Assembly (NCBI GenBank): GCA_029721435.1
Contig: CM056583.1
Coordinates: 73,345,120 to 73,409,119, forward strand
Reading direction: 5' to 3'
Length of the DNA stretch: 64,000 nucleotides
From: Gymnothorax reevesii
Lineage: Eukaryota > Chordata > Actinopteri > Anguilliformes > Muraenidae
The translations under genes and the position numbers were made by a program. Each line of letters opens with the position of its first letter. Within the stretch, counting starts at the first letter, position 1. Below the pieces are notes generated by a model that was not told the DNA's origin, ran no database searches, and saw nothing but the letters and a program-made list of their open reading frames with translations. Of the stretch, positions 1 through 12,700 are shown piece after piece.

Positions 1-285
1 CTGTGGCAGCCATACTGGATATCGCACAACACTGGTTTTCTAAAGGAACCTTCCTCCAGCCACCCCCAATATGCCACCATGAAATGGCATCAATCGGATG
101 AGGCATTCTATAGTTATCGGGCGGAAACGAAAATCAAGATGGGTGCTGTGGCGGCCATATTGAATATCGCACAAGGCTGGTTTTCGAAAGGAATCTTCCT
201 CTAGCCACTCCCAATACGCCATTAAGAAATGGCATCAATCGGATGAGGGATTCTATAGTTATCCCACGGAAACGAAAAGTTTACG
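1..285. repeat. Tandem repeat, two copies of about 145 bp
   Basis: CTGTGGCAGCCATACTGGAT at base 1 recurs as CTGTGGCGGCCATATTGAAT at about 146, with the blocks ATCGCACAA, GGAATCTTCCT and TGGCATCAATCGGATGAGG also repeating. It is followed by GACGGACGGACATGG and a CCCCC-rich edge, resembling another stretch at 8430-8530. It is probably part of a dispersed fish element; the left edge is cut by the window. Confidence 0.7.
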
Positions 286-1138
286 GATGACGGACGGACA
301 TGGTGTCGACATAATGCCCCCTTTCCTCTTTCGAGGGCGGGGCCATAAAAAGGTTGCACAGTACATTTGGCATATGGAGCTGGCCGATAGTGGGCCTAGC
401 AAGGACACTGATGGGAAGTGAGGTTTGTTGGGTCCTAAGGCTGGACTGACTGTAGTGAGGATTGCGGGGTTCTGAAAAGATGTGGACGGTAAGTTTGTAC
501 TGCGGGGTGCGGCACTTTTTTTTAATGAGTGTGGACTAGATGTGGGTGTGAACAGTGGTTTTGTTGCATATTGCATTAGTTGGGAGTGTTAAGAGTGCAT
601 GAAATATAAAATATATCACATAGTCCATTAAAATTGTTATTGATGTTATTTACTATTTGGCAGATTAAAAGTAGTAGTAAATTGCATGCATTAAAAGATG
701 ATTAAGCATTATAATGATTGCTGTAATATCGTAATTGAATACATGAGAAAAAACTATTTGGCCGAGAAATTAAATTTGGATTAAGAAAATAAACAATGAT
801 GATTATGGCAAAGCTGGTAGATGGAGGAAAATAGGGGAAAAAAGCAAAAGTAGCTTCCCATGTTTGAAAAAGACCAAAAAAAAAGCAAATGGAACTAAAC
901 AAGAAATATCATGGATTGGACAAGTAGATGGTTATAAACTAAACATAACACTGGTTCAGGAATGCATAACAAAATACGATCTAAGTGAAAAGGGAGAGGA
1001 GAAATCGCATTAGTGTGTTTATAATAAAGACTGCTTATTGAGCAGTGTAACTGGCAAAATAGACATATTGCAATTTAATACATGGGGAGAGATAATTAAG
1101 CTAAGGAATAAAATTTAAATCAATACATTGATAACAAT

Positions 1139-1800
1139 GGCAACGCCTGTGGAGGAATTGAGAAAGCAATTTCCTACCTTTGAGAATGATATTAAAAAAT
1201 TGTTAAATAAGTGGGCAAAAAAGACAAAAAAAAATTAGAGTAGCAAAATGGCCAGAAGAGGGGAAATTTGATCTTGCAATAAGTGAAATAATGATGGATA
1301 TAATAACAAATTATGCATCAGCTGCAAAAAGGGTTGAAAAAAGGAAGAAAAAGAGCTGGCAATTCTGGGAACTGTTTGGAGAAAGGGGAATCCTAAAAAT
1401 TTAAGATCAGGATAAATATTTGGCAAAGCAAAGTGAAGCTGTGTCTCAGTCCAAGCCATCTGAAAAGGTTACTGCAATAAATTGTTTAACCCAGCGCCGT
1501 ATGCCCCCCCATTTTCAGGAACAGAGGGAGAGACAGCAGCTGAAAAAACCTGCAGCTAATCAGAAAAAAGTGAATTAGCAAATGTTTATGGGTTGGGGGA
1601 TATAATAGACCAAATTGAAGAGCAGGTTTGGAGTACCTGGGGAAAATGTATGCATGTGTGAAAAGTGTATGTAAAGGCCCAAATACCCCAGGCTACATGG
1701 CCAGAAACCGAATTGTATTGTACAATGATATTCGACCCCATTCAGGACCCAGAATTAGAGAGAGAAAAAAATGAGACCTTAATGTTGATTTGGAACAGGA
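1139..1800 (+). pseudogene. Decayed retrovirus-like gag region
   Basis: An ATG at 1139 opens a frame beginning MATPVEELRKQF. It breaks at a run of A near 1230 and continues in another frame with a KWPEEGKFDL segment, then a proline-rich PAPYAPPPF segment near 1492-1520. Matrix-like and late-domain-like features in this order suggest an endogenous gamma/epsilon-type retrovirus gag, broken by frameshifts and several stops. No protease, reverse transcriptase or integrase was recognised downstream, so it is either a deletion derivative or a wrong call. Confidence 0.35.
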
Positions 1801-3195
1801 CAGGACACAATGATTAAGATTATTATTAACTGTCAACTGGAAGAGAAAATAAAGAATTGCAAATTCCTATTGAGGAATCAGAACTTGAACTTAGAGAACA
1901 AATTATGACAGAATTACTGAGAAACAAACGAATAACACAGAGCGTTCAAAATTTGCCGAAATACTGTTAAACACGATGTACTAGCCAATAACCAGTGAAT
2001 ATAATTGATACAGAGGTTTCTTTATCAAGAATTACAAAATTTCAATTGCTATTTGAAGGGAAAAAATTAGGGTAAAATTATCAGAAAGCTAGCAATAAAT
2101 ATAAAATTTAGTATAAAATGTAATAGTGTATTAGATTTATAAAAGAATAAAAAAAAATCAAATGAACTATTGTAGGATTGGAGACTGGAGACTGGACAGA
2201 TTTTTTTTGTGCACAGAATCAAAACAAGACAGCGAGTGGAGGAATTTGGGACCAAAAGCAGATAAGGGAAAAAAGACAGGTGAAAGGTCAACATGCAGAA
2301 GTCAGAGAACAGAAGGGGAGAAAGGGGGGTCTAAGCAATGCAACTGCATGTGGAATTTTCTTCATTTATTTAACAGGAATAAGTTCTGCCCAGAAACTGA
2401 GTCATGTGAAGGATCAAATTTTATAACAAGTGGCATTGTGATTTAAAAAAAAGTGACTGAAAGCTTCCCTGACCGAAGAAATACAATCAATAAATTAATG
2501 ACCTTTTCTCTGTTTTTGAATAGGAGTATCAACCAGTGGAGCAACAATTCAAGGAAACAAATTGACTAATAAACTTTCTCTGATTTTTTTTACTTTTACA
2601 GGAAAAGGTCCCGGCGAGAGTAAAAGCAGCAAAATCATGATGATTGAGTTCACCGTTTGCATCTAACTCATTCTGTTGAAACTTTTCCACTGAGTGCGCA
2701 CTGCAGAAGAGAAGAGATTATAATGACCTTGAGTGAAAAGATAAGCTGGCCAGCTAAGGATTCACTGCGTGGTTGCTACTTAAAAGTTTACCCGCCAAAA
2801 TAAATTTGGGGAAATCCAATTCGGAATATTAACACACGACTAAGACTAGATTCAATAGGTGGGCCACCATATAATTGAAAAAGTCGACTAATAATGTGAT
2901 CACATTCTAAATTTATTTTGATTTAGGCGGACAAAGTCTTTTCCTCATCACAGAGGTCGTGAGAGGGACGGAGACTATGACTGTGACGGGAACTTGAGTC
3001 TTGAGTGTTCAAATAACAGAAACGGACTGAGCTGACCAAATTTGGAATGATTATTTACCTTTATGTGCTGGGATCCCAATTCAAAAAACTGTATCACAGA
3101 TGAATATTTACCCATGTTTTTGAATTTAAAAAATAAAAAGGCAATCAGAGATAGCAAACCTGGCCCCAGCCACGGGCTGACAGGCAGACTGACAG

Positions 3196-3228
<33 letters not shown>

Positions 3229-4560
3229 GACATGATCATTGCTTAACCTGGCCCCCTAGGGGAGGGGCCAGGTAAAAATTGCCTATTGCAACATACGGTC
3301 TAAAGCAACTCCACCCGGTCCTGCTGAAGATATGGGGAATTGTCATGGCTGAGGCTAATAAGCCCTGACTGTGCATCTCCTCCATGATCTTAGCAGAACC
3401 CTAGACTGACGGGGGTTGCTAAATAAAAATTCATTGGAAAAAAGCACTCTGAAAAGATATTATTGTAACTGCCCCATTTTCTACTCAGAATACAGAGAAA
3501 TACCAAATCATGAATATACTGCTCATGACAGGAGCTCAGTAGCAAGGATGAGCAATTAGGTAATTATTAATAATATTAATTTATCAAGGTGGCACACGCA
3601 CTGTGGTCACAACTCATTGTATCCAAATTATTAAGGTGACATTATTGATTTTATAAAGCACATTCAGACCGAGGGGACAAAATACACAAGACAAATTTCT
3701 TGAACTGAGACTTATTCGGCTGGTTAAACAAGAATCTAAGTGTCAGAACTATAATTGTTATAATTGTTTCAAATTGTTATTGATGAGTTGTAACTTTTTT
3801 TCATTTATTATGCCCAGAAAGCTGCTACAATAGCCCCAATTCAACTGGAGTCATCTCATAAGTGTCCCATTATGAGGGGTGAGGAAACCGTCCCCCTCAT
3901 GAGCACAGAGCTCAATGCAGGGCACCTGGGTGTGTGTTGTGACTCACTCCAGAGACGGGTAAGATCTCCTATCGAGGAGACAACCTAAGGCAGGGGTGAG
4001 TCGACCCCCAGGTCATTGTTGAAATCAAAGTCTTTTGGGAGATTATTATTATGGGCTATTGCATGGAGGCGCCATTGTAAGTCCTTGGGAAGGCCTGGAT
4101 GTTTTAAACTGATCTGATTTCAAAATGATCTGACCCCAAAGTGTCTGCACAGTCTTTACAGCAAAAGTTAATATTATAAAATCTGGTACATCTAAGACTT
4201 AAAGTGAAAATATGCAGGTGCAGATGACCCTCGTTCTATATGTGTCGAGTGCATAGTGGATCTGCATGTGCCTATGTCTGTGGTGTCTGTGCCTGTGTTT
4301 GTATTTTATTTTCTCCCTCCAGTGACGGGCGAGTGGCAGTTTAGCGTACCAGTCAGTCAAGACCCGCTCCTTCCTGGAGCCTCCCTGAAGATTTTAACAA
4401 ATATGCTGAGACAGTGATTCCAGTCATGAAGGCTCGTTCACCAAAACGATCAGATGGAAAAATCGCAAATCAATGTTGAATATGGACTTGACTTTGGACT
4501 AACTTGGGACTGATTACCAGCAAAAAGCAACATTACTGGATTCAAGTGGAGCATTAGACT
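1801..4560. other. Unassigned stretch, possibly the rest of a decayed retroelement
   Basis: No intact gene. Short open frames at 2162-2446 (+) have no family I recognise. A (CA)n run lies at 3198-3226. The part 3700-4400 contains a basic segment followed by short regulatory-looking DNA that could be the 3' end and LTR of the element at 1139, but paired LTRs cannot be seen. Confidence 0.35.
3198..3226. repeat. (CA)n microsatellite
   Basis: About 14 uninterrupted CA units. Confidence 0.95.
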
Positions 4561-4855
4561 GGGACTTTATTTACCTGACCAATGAAAGGCCTTGAGAAAC
4601 CTGGACATGAAAACAATTGGGAGTTCACATGCTGGCGTACAAGACAGACTATTTTGACTCGCAGTGTTGCAGTCGGAAAGGACCCACCAGCCATATTTTA
4701 TGTTTGGACTCACAAGAAATTCACTTGCATGTAGTACAGGGGTCATAGACCAGGAATAGACAATGCTGTGCCATTTTTCGACCATGATAGATGTGAGGCC
4801 ATGATTGGGAGGGCCCCAACGGGAGGAATGTTGAGGATTATAGCCAATTTGTTGC

Positions 4856-5875
4856 TCCAAAACGTTTATATACCTTTCAGCATTCATGGCGCTTTTTAAA
4901 ACATGCAAGTGTCCCACACCATATGCACTAATGCATCCCATACCATCAGAGATGCTGGCTTTTGAACTGAACGCTGATAACAGGAGGGGTGGTCTTTCTC
5001 CTCTTTTGCCCGGAGGACAAGACGCCCACGATTTCCAACAAGAATGTCAAATTTGGACTCGTCTGACCACAGGACAGTTTGCCACTTAGTTACAGTCCAT
5101 TTTAAATGAGCCTTGGCCCACAGAACACAGTGGCACAATGGGTTAATTTTTGCATGATAGAGTTTTAGGTGGCATCTGTGGACGACACGGCAGACTGTGT
5201 TTACTGAAAGTTGTTTCTTGAAGTATTCCTGGGCCCATTTAGTAATGTCAATGACAGAATCATCCAAGTGAGTGATGCAGTGGCATCTAAGGGCCCGAAG
5301 ATCACGGGAATCCAGTAAAGGTCTTCGGCCTTGTCCCTTACGCACAGAGATTTTTCCAGTTTCTCTGAATCTTTTGATGACGTTATGCACTGTCAATGAT
5401 GAGACCTTCAAAGCCTTTGCAATTTGAGGTTGAGGAACATTGTTTTTAAAATATTTGACTTTTTTTTTTTTTTTAAAGCAGGCCTTCACAGGTTGGAGAG
5501 CCTCTGGCCATCTTTACTTCTGAGAGACTCAGCCTCTCTAAGACATCCCTTTTATAGCCACTCATGTTACACACCTGATGCCAGGTAACTTAATTACTTG
5601 CTGAAAGTTTCAGCTCTCTTATATATTAATTGCTTTTTCAGCCCTTTTTTGCCTGTGTCCCAACTTCTTTGAGACCTGTTGCAGCCAGAAAATTTGAAAT
5701 AAGCTCATTTTGTGGATAAAAATGTAAAATGTCTACATTTCAACATTTAAAATGTTATCCATGTTCTATTGTACATAACATATTGGCTCATGTGATCTGA
5801 AAGTCATTGCATTTTGATTTTATTCACAATTTACACTTTGTCCCAAAACTCCCAACTATTTCGGAACTGGGGCTG
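4856..5875 (-). pseudogene. Tc1-like transposase, copy A (N-terminal two thirds)
   Basis: Minus-strand frame from 5489 ([14 protein letters not shown]) carries a helix-turn-helix with [16 protein letters not shown], the GRRP linker and the first catalytic Asp in [11 protein letters not shown], and continues into [10 protein letters not shown]. After about 4856 (VLEQQIG) it diverges into unrelated DNA, so the second Asp and the Glu of the DDE triad are lost. The right terminus reads AACTGGGGCTG|TA at 5875. The related copies B and C lie in wdr41 intron 5. Confidence 0.85.
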
Positions 5876-6667
5876 TACAAGAACAATCTGATTTCATTTG
5901 TAGCCGGTAAAACGATTATGACAATAATGTACAGTGAAACGCAGTGCAATCCATCCTACTGTGGACATAATAAACAATTGTCAAAAATGAAGTGATTGCA
6001 CTTGCTGCGGTTACAAAAGCCACCATACACAGGCCGCCAGCCCCAAGACGCAGAGAACCGCTGACCTTAAATTTTCATATTTTTCCTAGTTAAGTTGACC
6101 CCCAGGGTCCAGCTCAACCAGGGCCATGTTCAGGATCGAAGGGTCTCACGCCTAGGTCTTGTGAGGGAAGAATTTGGAGTTTTGAAGGACTGACAAATTC
6201 TTGCGCACTTTCTAGCATGGCTGCCTACAGTGGTTGGTAATAAATTCCATTTAACAAGCTGTGACAATACTGGACGCCATCTTGAAAAGCAAGGCAAGAG
6301 TACTCGCAGATGGTCTTGCATGCCTTCGACAGACCAAATATAGTTTAATCGTTCGAAAGGCAAGAACTGGCTGGCTCTCACGTGACTCCACAAGCTAAAA
6401 CTTGCCCCAGGTTTTACTTGGTTCTCATTTTCTGTAAAGGAGCAATTTTTATTGCATTTTCTGGAGGGGGGGGGGGTTGATTTAAAGCTAGCTATATCAA
6501 TCCATTGATAGCTAGCTATATCAGCATTCTATCATTTAAATCAATGAACAGTTTGCTTAGCTGAGGCAGGGGCGCATGAGATATATCAAGGAGAGAGCTG
6601 TATAAAGACTCACTGTGCTCTGCATCGTAAGCACGATCGACTGTGTGTCGCGCGATGATGTGCTCAC
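5876..6667. other. Non-coding stretch below wdr41 exon 11
   Basis: Unique-looking AT-rich DNA, then an 11-G run at 6466-6476 and nested palindromes at 6477-6544. The missing wdr41 last exons were looked for here and not found. A frame at 6130-6393 (-) has no family that I can name. Confidence 0.5.
6477..6544. repeat. Nested palindromes
   Basis: TTGATTTAAA (6477-6486) is mirrored by TTTAAATCAA (6535-6544). Inside lies GCTAGCTATATCAA/TTGATAGCTAGC, a second near-perfect inverted repeat with a five-base loop. Confidence 0.75.
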
Positions 6668-6753
6668 CTGTGGAGGCGGGCTCTGCTGGCAAGGGGAGGT
6701 CCTGGAGCTCCCACATCCTGACACTGCCGTCCTCAGAGCAGGAGAGCAGCTGT
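6668..6753 (-). CDS. wdr41: wdr41 exon 11
   Basis: 86 nt, residues 332-360 plus one base. Encodes [18 protein letters not shown] and then [11 protein letters not shown]. Acceptor ctcttacag, donor ACAG|gtgagc, phase 1. The next family block (an FFNMWG-like segment and the last WD blade) could not be found in 1-6667. Confidence 0.94.
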
Positions 6754-9700
6754 CTGTAAGAGCACAGACACCCACTGAGACACCCGATAGAGCAGCAGCA
6801 GACTCATCTACAGCCAAACTCGCCCAACAGGAGTAAAATACAGTAAAAGCTAACAGCAGGGGTGTCCTCGTCTGGTCACAAACAATCTGCACCAAAAAAT
6901 GAACAATACATTTAACACTATCAATTTCCTGACTTAAACAGTCAAAAGGTACCACTGATAACAACCAATTTTTTTTAAATCATAATATACTATTGTCGAT
7001 CATTATAACCCCATACCAGGCATGATGCACAACTGACATAGTTCAAAAAAATGTATGCTTCCGAGGCATTTATTTTGTTGCCTTTCCCCTTTGTAATTTG
7101 CCTTTTTCATTCCATATTACTGACGTGTGTGTGAGCATAATTCACTGTGAAAACCAATAAATTGATGTTTAAAAAGAACAAATCCAAGATTTCCTCCTTG
7201 TCGAGGATGCGTCAGGGTGCTGCCCACTTCAGTGACTCTCTGCCGCAACAGGAGGGCTTGGCTCAGATAGGGGTTAACCATCGGAGGACACCTCTTGCCT
7301 ACAGCTGTACCAGTGCAGTGTGGGAGATGCTCAGTACCCATCAGGCAGCAGCGTGGTGTGGAGGATGTTGGAGTCGTGGGCGGCCTTCCTGTAAGCCACC
7401 ACGCTCCTCGTGAAGACGTTGTACAGATACAGTCCGCTCCCGACCGCAGCAACGACACACTGAAAACACATTCAGAACTGTCAGTAAGAAAACAAAGGCA
7501 TCATTTTTTAAATCAGCCATGTTGCCCATGTCTCTCTATTACTACATGTTTAAATTGAGACCAGCTGACGCCATGCGAAAGAGTAACATGACAAAATCAG
7601 ATGCACACTTCAGTAGCAGTGATAGGGGAATGAACTGGTTTTGTCTGTCGGCAGGTCCACAGGTAGAGGGCTGTCCTCACCTCTCCGTCCGTGGCCAGGT
7701 GCTGGATGGACATCTCGCTCTGTTTCTGGCAGCTGAGCCGGATTTGGGCCGGGCCTTCCTGCCGGGGCTCGTCCCACAGGATCCGCTCGTAGGCCTGGAC
7801 GCTCCAGTCGAGGCTGTCCCACACAATCAGCTCTCCCACGTGAGAGCCACTGGCAAACATCTCGTCTAAGGGGTGGGTAAACGAGCAATCAATGTGGAGA
7901 GCAATGATTGAGCAATGCTCAAAGCCTTTAACACCAACCGCTTCAACCCTGCAACAGCGACTCGAAAGTGCCTTCTGAATGATCACATTTTATACTCTTC
8001 CAAAAAAGAAACTATACATTGTTTTTAGCATCAATTTATTATACATGAAATGTTTTGACAAATGTGGAAAACATATTGAAAAGAAAGTGTAATCAATAAT
8101 TCAATATTTGTAGTTTCTTTTTTGGAAGAGTATATTTCAATATGTTTTCCACATTTGTCAAAACATTTCATGTATAATAAATCGATGCTGAAAACAATGT
8201 ATAGTTTCTTTTTTGAAAGAGTATACATGCCGAAGTGCGTGCAGCAGGAATGGCCGATCCGTTATGATCAATATCACAGTTTGAATTTGGTATGGATAAT
8301 ATTGATTTGAGCTCAATGCTGAAAGGAACCCATTCAGCTTCGCTTCAAGAAAATTTTATCTTTCAACGAGAAACACCTTTTAATCAAGAAAAAAAGTGTT
8401 TGCCACTAACATGGCAATATCCCCCGCAGCCTCAATTTTATGTGTCCATACGGACGGACGTATGTATGGACGGACAGACGGAGCCCAATGCTATATACCC
8501 CACTTCGCGCAAAACGCACGGTGGGGGATAAAAAAATTTAGAGGGTAGTTCTGCCAGTCAGTACCTGGGGAATTCCCAGGAAGGCTGAGAACAGAATGAT
8601 CTGTATAACTGTATATTTCTTTTAACTGTGGTTGGGCCAAATACCCACTATGTTACAATACTTTGATACTTGGACTTCGCCTTGTTCACAGTTCTAGCAC
8701 CGATCCAATAGTAGCACCATGTTAAACCATATGTGATGGTCAGCTCTGGAGAACCATCACAAGAACAGCATGGACGGTAAACTGCAGTGTACTAGCAAGC
8801 TAAATTAATTTATTTTGATGGCTCAACATTGACGTATTTATAGTACAGATGGCACTGATTTCTTCGGGCATTTCCACAGCAGTACACAGCACAAACTCAC
8901 CGTTGATGATAATCAGTGCCCGGATGCTATCCTGATGCTCCGTCAGCCTGCGGATTTCTGAAACTGACGCATCCAGCTTGGAGGATGACGCATTCAGTCT
9001 GTAAATCACTGGGGAATGGAGAAGGAAAGGGAACGTTCTGTACTGTGGAACAACTAATCCCATCACTATGATCCACGTCAGGGAACATGAAAGTTCTGCA
9101 GGCCACAACAGAAGCTCACCGATCTCTCTATCCACAGCTGCCGCGATGCAGTTCTTCGGCAATTCAACCATGGTGGTGATTCCTTTTAAAACAGAAAAGG
9201 CAGGGTAAAGAAATGGCATAGCAAATGAGTATCTAATTCAGTGATGGGCAAATCTGGTCCTCAAGGGCTGGGGTATATGTAGGTCTTTGCTTCCACTAAT
9301 CTTCCTGATTAAAGGAGCCAACTGGCTGGGTACACAACGATGGGTTTACTCATACATTAGATCACAGTAAAGGGTTTCTTATAGGAGGACAAGAACAGTC
9401 TTTGGTGGTCAATCATGAGCACGTCAAAAAATGTAACAGAAATATCAGGCTTCATACATGGTTTGGTAATACAGAGCAGAAGATGAAGTGAACACCAGGG
9501 ACACATATACAGCACCGGCCAAAAGTTTGGACACACCTTCTCATTCAATGCGTTTCCTTTATTTTCATGACTATTTACATAGTAAATTCTTACTATTCCT
9601 ACTAAGTACTATTGTACTTAACTATAAAGTGTGAAATACCTGTAACTGAAAATATGTCTTATATTCTAGTTTCTTCAAAGTAGCTACCCATTGCTCTGAT

Positions 9701-12700
9701 TACTTTTTTGGACACTCGTGGCATTCTCTTGATGAGCTCCAGGAGGTAGTCACCTGAAATGGTTTTCACTTCACGGGTGAGCCTTGTCAGGGTTAATTAG
9801 TGGAATTTCTTGCCTTACCAATGGGGTTGGGACCATCAGTTGTGTTGTGCAGAAGTCAAGTTGATACACAGCCGACAGCCCTGTTAGACAACTGTTAGAT
9901 ACATACATGCATAATTCCACACGTGTTCATTCATAGTTTTGATGCCTTCAGTGACAATCTACAATGTAAATAGTCATGAAAATAAAGGAAAGGCATTGAA
10001 TGAGAAGGTGTGTCCAAACTTTTGGCCTGAACTGTATACCGCTCTACTTTCCCACCTTGGATCTACATATACCAGTGCAGAAAAAATAAATGCTTTTTTG
10101 GAACACTACAGAATGATTTTGTATCTGCAGTCCTGTCTGCCAGCTGCACCTGCGTCACTGTGGTGGTCCGTCCTGCACAGGAGGTGGAAGTCTCTGTCCC
10201 ACACACACAGCTCGTTCCCCCCAGAGAGCCACAGATCAACATGATCCAGCACCAGCAGACACTGACAGAGGATAGAATAAAGCAGAAGCAGTCAGACCAC
10301 AAACACAAACACAAACAAACCCATTTCACACGGCGCAGGGACACAGCGTTTCCGCTCTGAGCTCCTGAACACTGGATTTGAACACAGTTCTTCAGTAGGT
10401 CATGACAAGTTTGTTAGCTTTAATGTGCGGCCATTTACAGCATATCCATCCTATATGAACCACAAAGAATTTTCAGCCCTTTTCATACAATGGCACTGTC
10501 TAAGTACACAGTGCTCAGTAAATGTATGCGAGTGTTTAACATACACGTGTGCATGTAATCTTTACGGACGTTTCCTCACTTTTCCCTACAAATGGTAAAC
10601 TCAAATCAGAGGGTGGCCCATGGTTCAAAGTCCATTTAATTTCAAGGTCCATTTTTAACTATCAGAATACATTTCTTACCCAGGAAAAGATAACAATCGA
10701 GTCATAGCAACAATAGCCTACAAGCACTACGCCCAGAACAACATAACACAGAACAGAGTCCCCGAACACGCTGATCAGATCCTGACACAAGCACTGCGTC
10801 AATGAAGAAGTGCTGGACATACTGCTCATCTTTTTTTTTTTTTTTTAAATTTGGCATCTCCAATCCCATCCGAATCTGGAATGGCCATTTGGTGAACCAT
10901 GTACAAGCCTTGCCCATTTGCGACTTGTTGCCAATTCAGAGTGAGAGAGTGAAGACAGTTCGCGGCTCTACTTAGAGGCACGCGCCTGTCAGCCTGCTGC
11001 TTCTTATACACTCATTGCTTGAATTTTCGCAAGTTCAGAACGAGGGCGAAGGATTTCCGGACATTAACAGAAGGACATCTTCCAGACAAGCGCCCATCCG
11101 GCCAACAGGAGGCGCTTGAGCAACGAACAAAGCTATTTATTCATTTACCCTTCCCGGCAGTCCCTTCCCAATTTGAAACCCTGTAGCGCAATAGCCAATT
11201 GTGCTCTACTCTGTAAGTAAGTAAGTATGTTTAATTTATAGAGCAAATTTACACACAGCATAGACTGACCAAAGTGCCGTACAATGTCATTAAATGAGAG
11301 GACAAATAAAATATAATGCAATGCAATGATACAATTACATCAAAATGTCAAAAACAAACAAAAAAAAGAAGGAGCCTTCAATATCAGGGCACACCACACT
11401 GACATGAACAGAAGGTAAATGGTTATGGAGCGAGGAAGTCCAGTGAGTGAAGGTGGGTTTTTAGCCTGGATTTGAAAGCAGAAATGGAGGGGGCAGATCT
11501 AATGTCCAGGGGGAGCTGGTTCCACAAATGTGGAGCAGCGACGGCAAAGGCTCTGTCACCTCTCTGCTTGAGCCGTGAGCGTCGCACGTGCAGAAGCCCT
11601 TTGCTAGAGGATCTAAGAGACTTTTGGGCCGAATGGGGCTGTTCAAGGTCAGTGATGGAGGCTGGGGCCGGCCCATGAAGTGCCTTAAAAACAAATAATA
11701 AAACCTTGAACTGGATTCTCAAAAAAAAAAAAACTGGGAGCCAGTACAAGGAAGCCAGAATAGGGGTGATGTGCTCACGCCTCCGGGTGCCAGTTTTTTG
11801 GACCATTTTGGACCAGCTGCAAACGTCTGAGTGAGGATTGAGGGTGACCGAGGTAGAGGGAATTGCAATAATCCAGCCGCGATGTAATAAAGGCATGGAT
11901 AACTGTCCCAAGGTCGTTCTGAGATAGGAAGGATTTGAGGCGGGAGATCACTCAAAGCTGGTAGAAACTATTTTTGACAACAGTGCTAATCTGTTTGTCA
12001 AGACAAAGTTTTGAGTCGAGAATGACACCCAGGTTTCTGGCGTGAGGTTTGACAAATGGGGTGATGTGACCTAAATTATTCAGTACAGTACAGCTGCCTT
12101 GGGGGGGACCAAAAATGATGACTTCCGTCTTGTCACCATTTAGCTGGAGGAAGTTGTTAGCCATCCAGTCAAGTACAGCTGAGAATCATCGGCATAGAGG
12201 TGAAAAGAGATGTTATGCTTTCTTATAATGTCACCCAATGGAAGCATATATAGGCTGAAGAGCATGGGACCCAGGATGGACCCCTGAGGGACCCCGTAAG
12301 AGACAGGGGCAGATGATGAAGAGAACTGACCCATAGAAACAGAGGAAGTCCTGTGTTTAAGGTAAGAACTGAACCAAAGTAGTGCAGTCTCCCTGATGCC
12401 CACTGTGAAAAAGCTACAGACCACTGCTGGTTGGTACGACCGGGGCTCAAACCCGCTAAGTGGTAAGTCACTTCTGCACTGCAACGCAGTGCCTTAACCG
12501 AGTGAGCTATCCGGCAGCTCCTATACTGCTCATCTCTAAGTGAGCGTGTGGTCTTTCTGGATGAGAACCGCTGTCTGTGAACAATACAGGCAGGCCTTTC
12601 TACTGGAAAGCCAGCCAGGCTCTGCACCAGGCCTTGGTGCCAGACTGGAAAAGGGGGAGGTGATGTCAGACCATCCGAGGGTAAAGAGCGTCTCATTTTC

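Noticed and set aside
4567..4941. 124-codon minus-strand frame
   Set aside because: Its N-terminal part is the Tc1 transposase of copy A; the rest is unrelated read-through after the break at about 4856.
6130..6393. Minus-strand frame below wdr41 exon 11, considered as a last wdr41 exon
   Set aside because: The translation lacks any WDR41 C-terminal block and has no suitable splice acceptor in phase.
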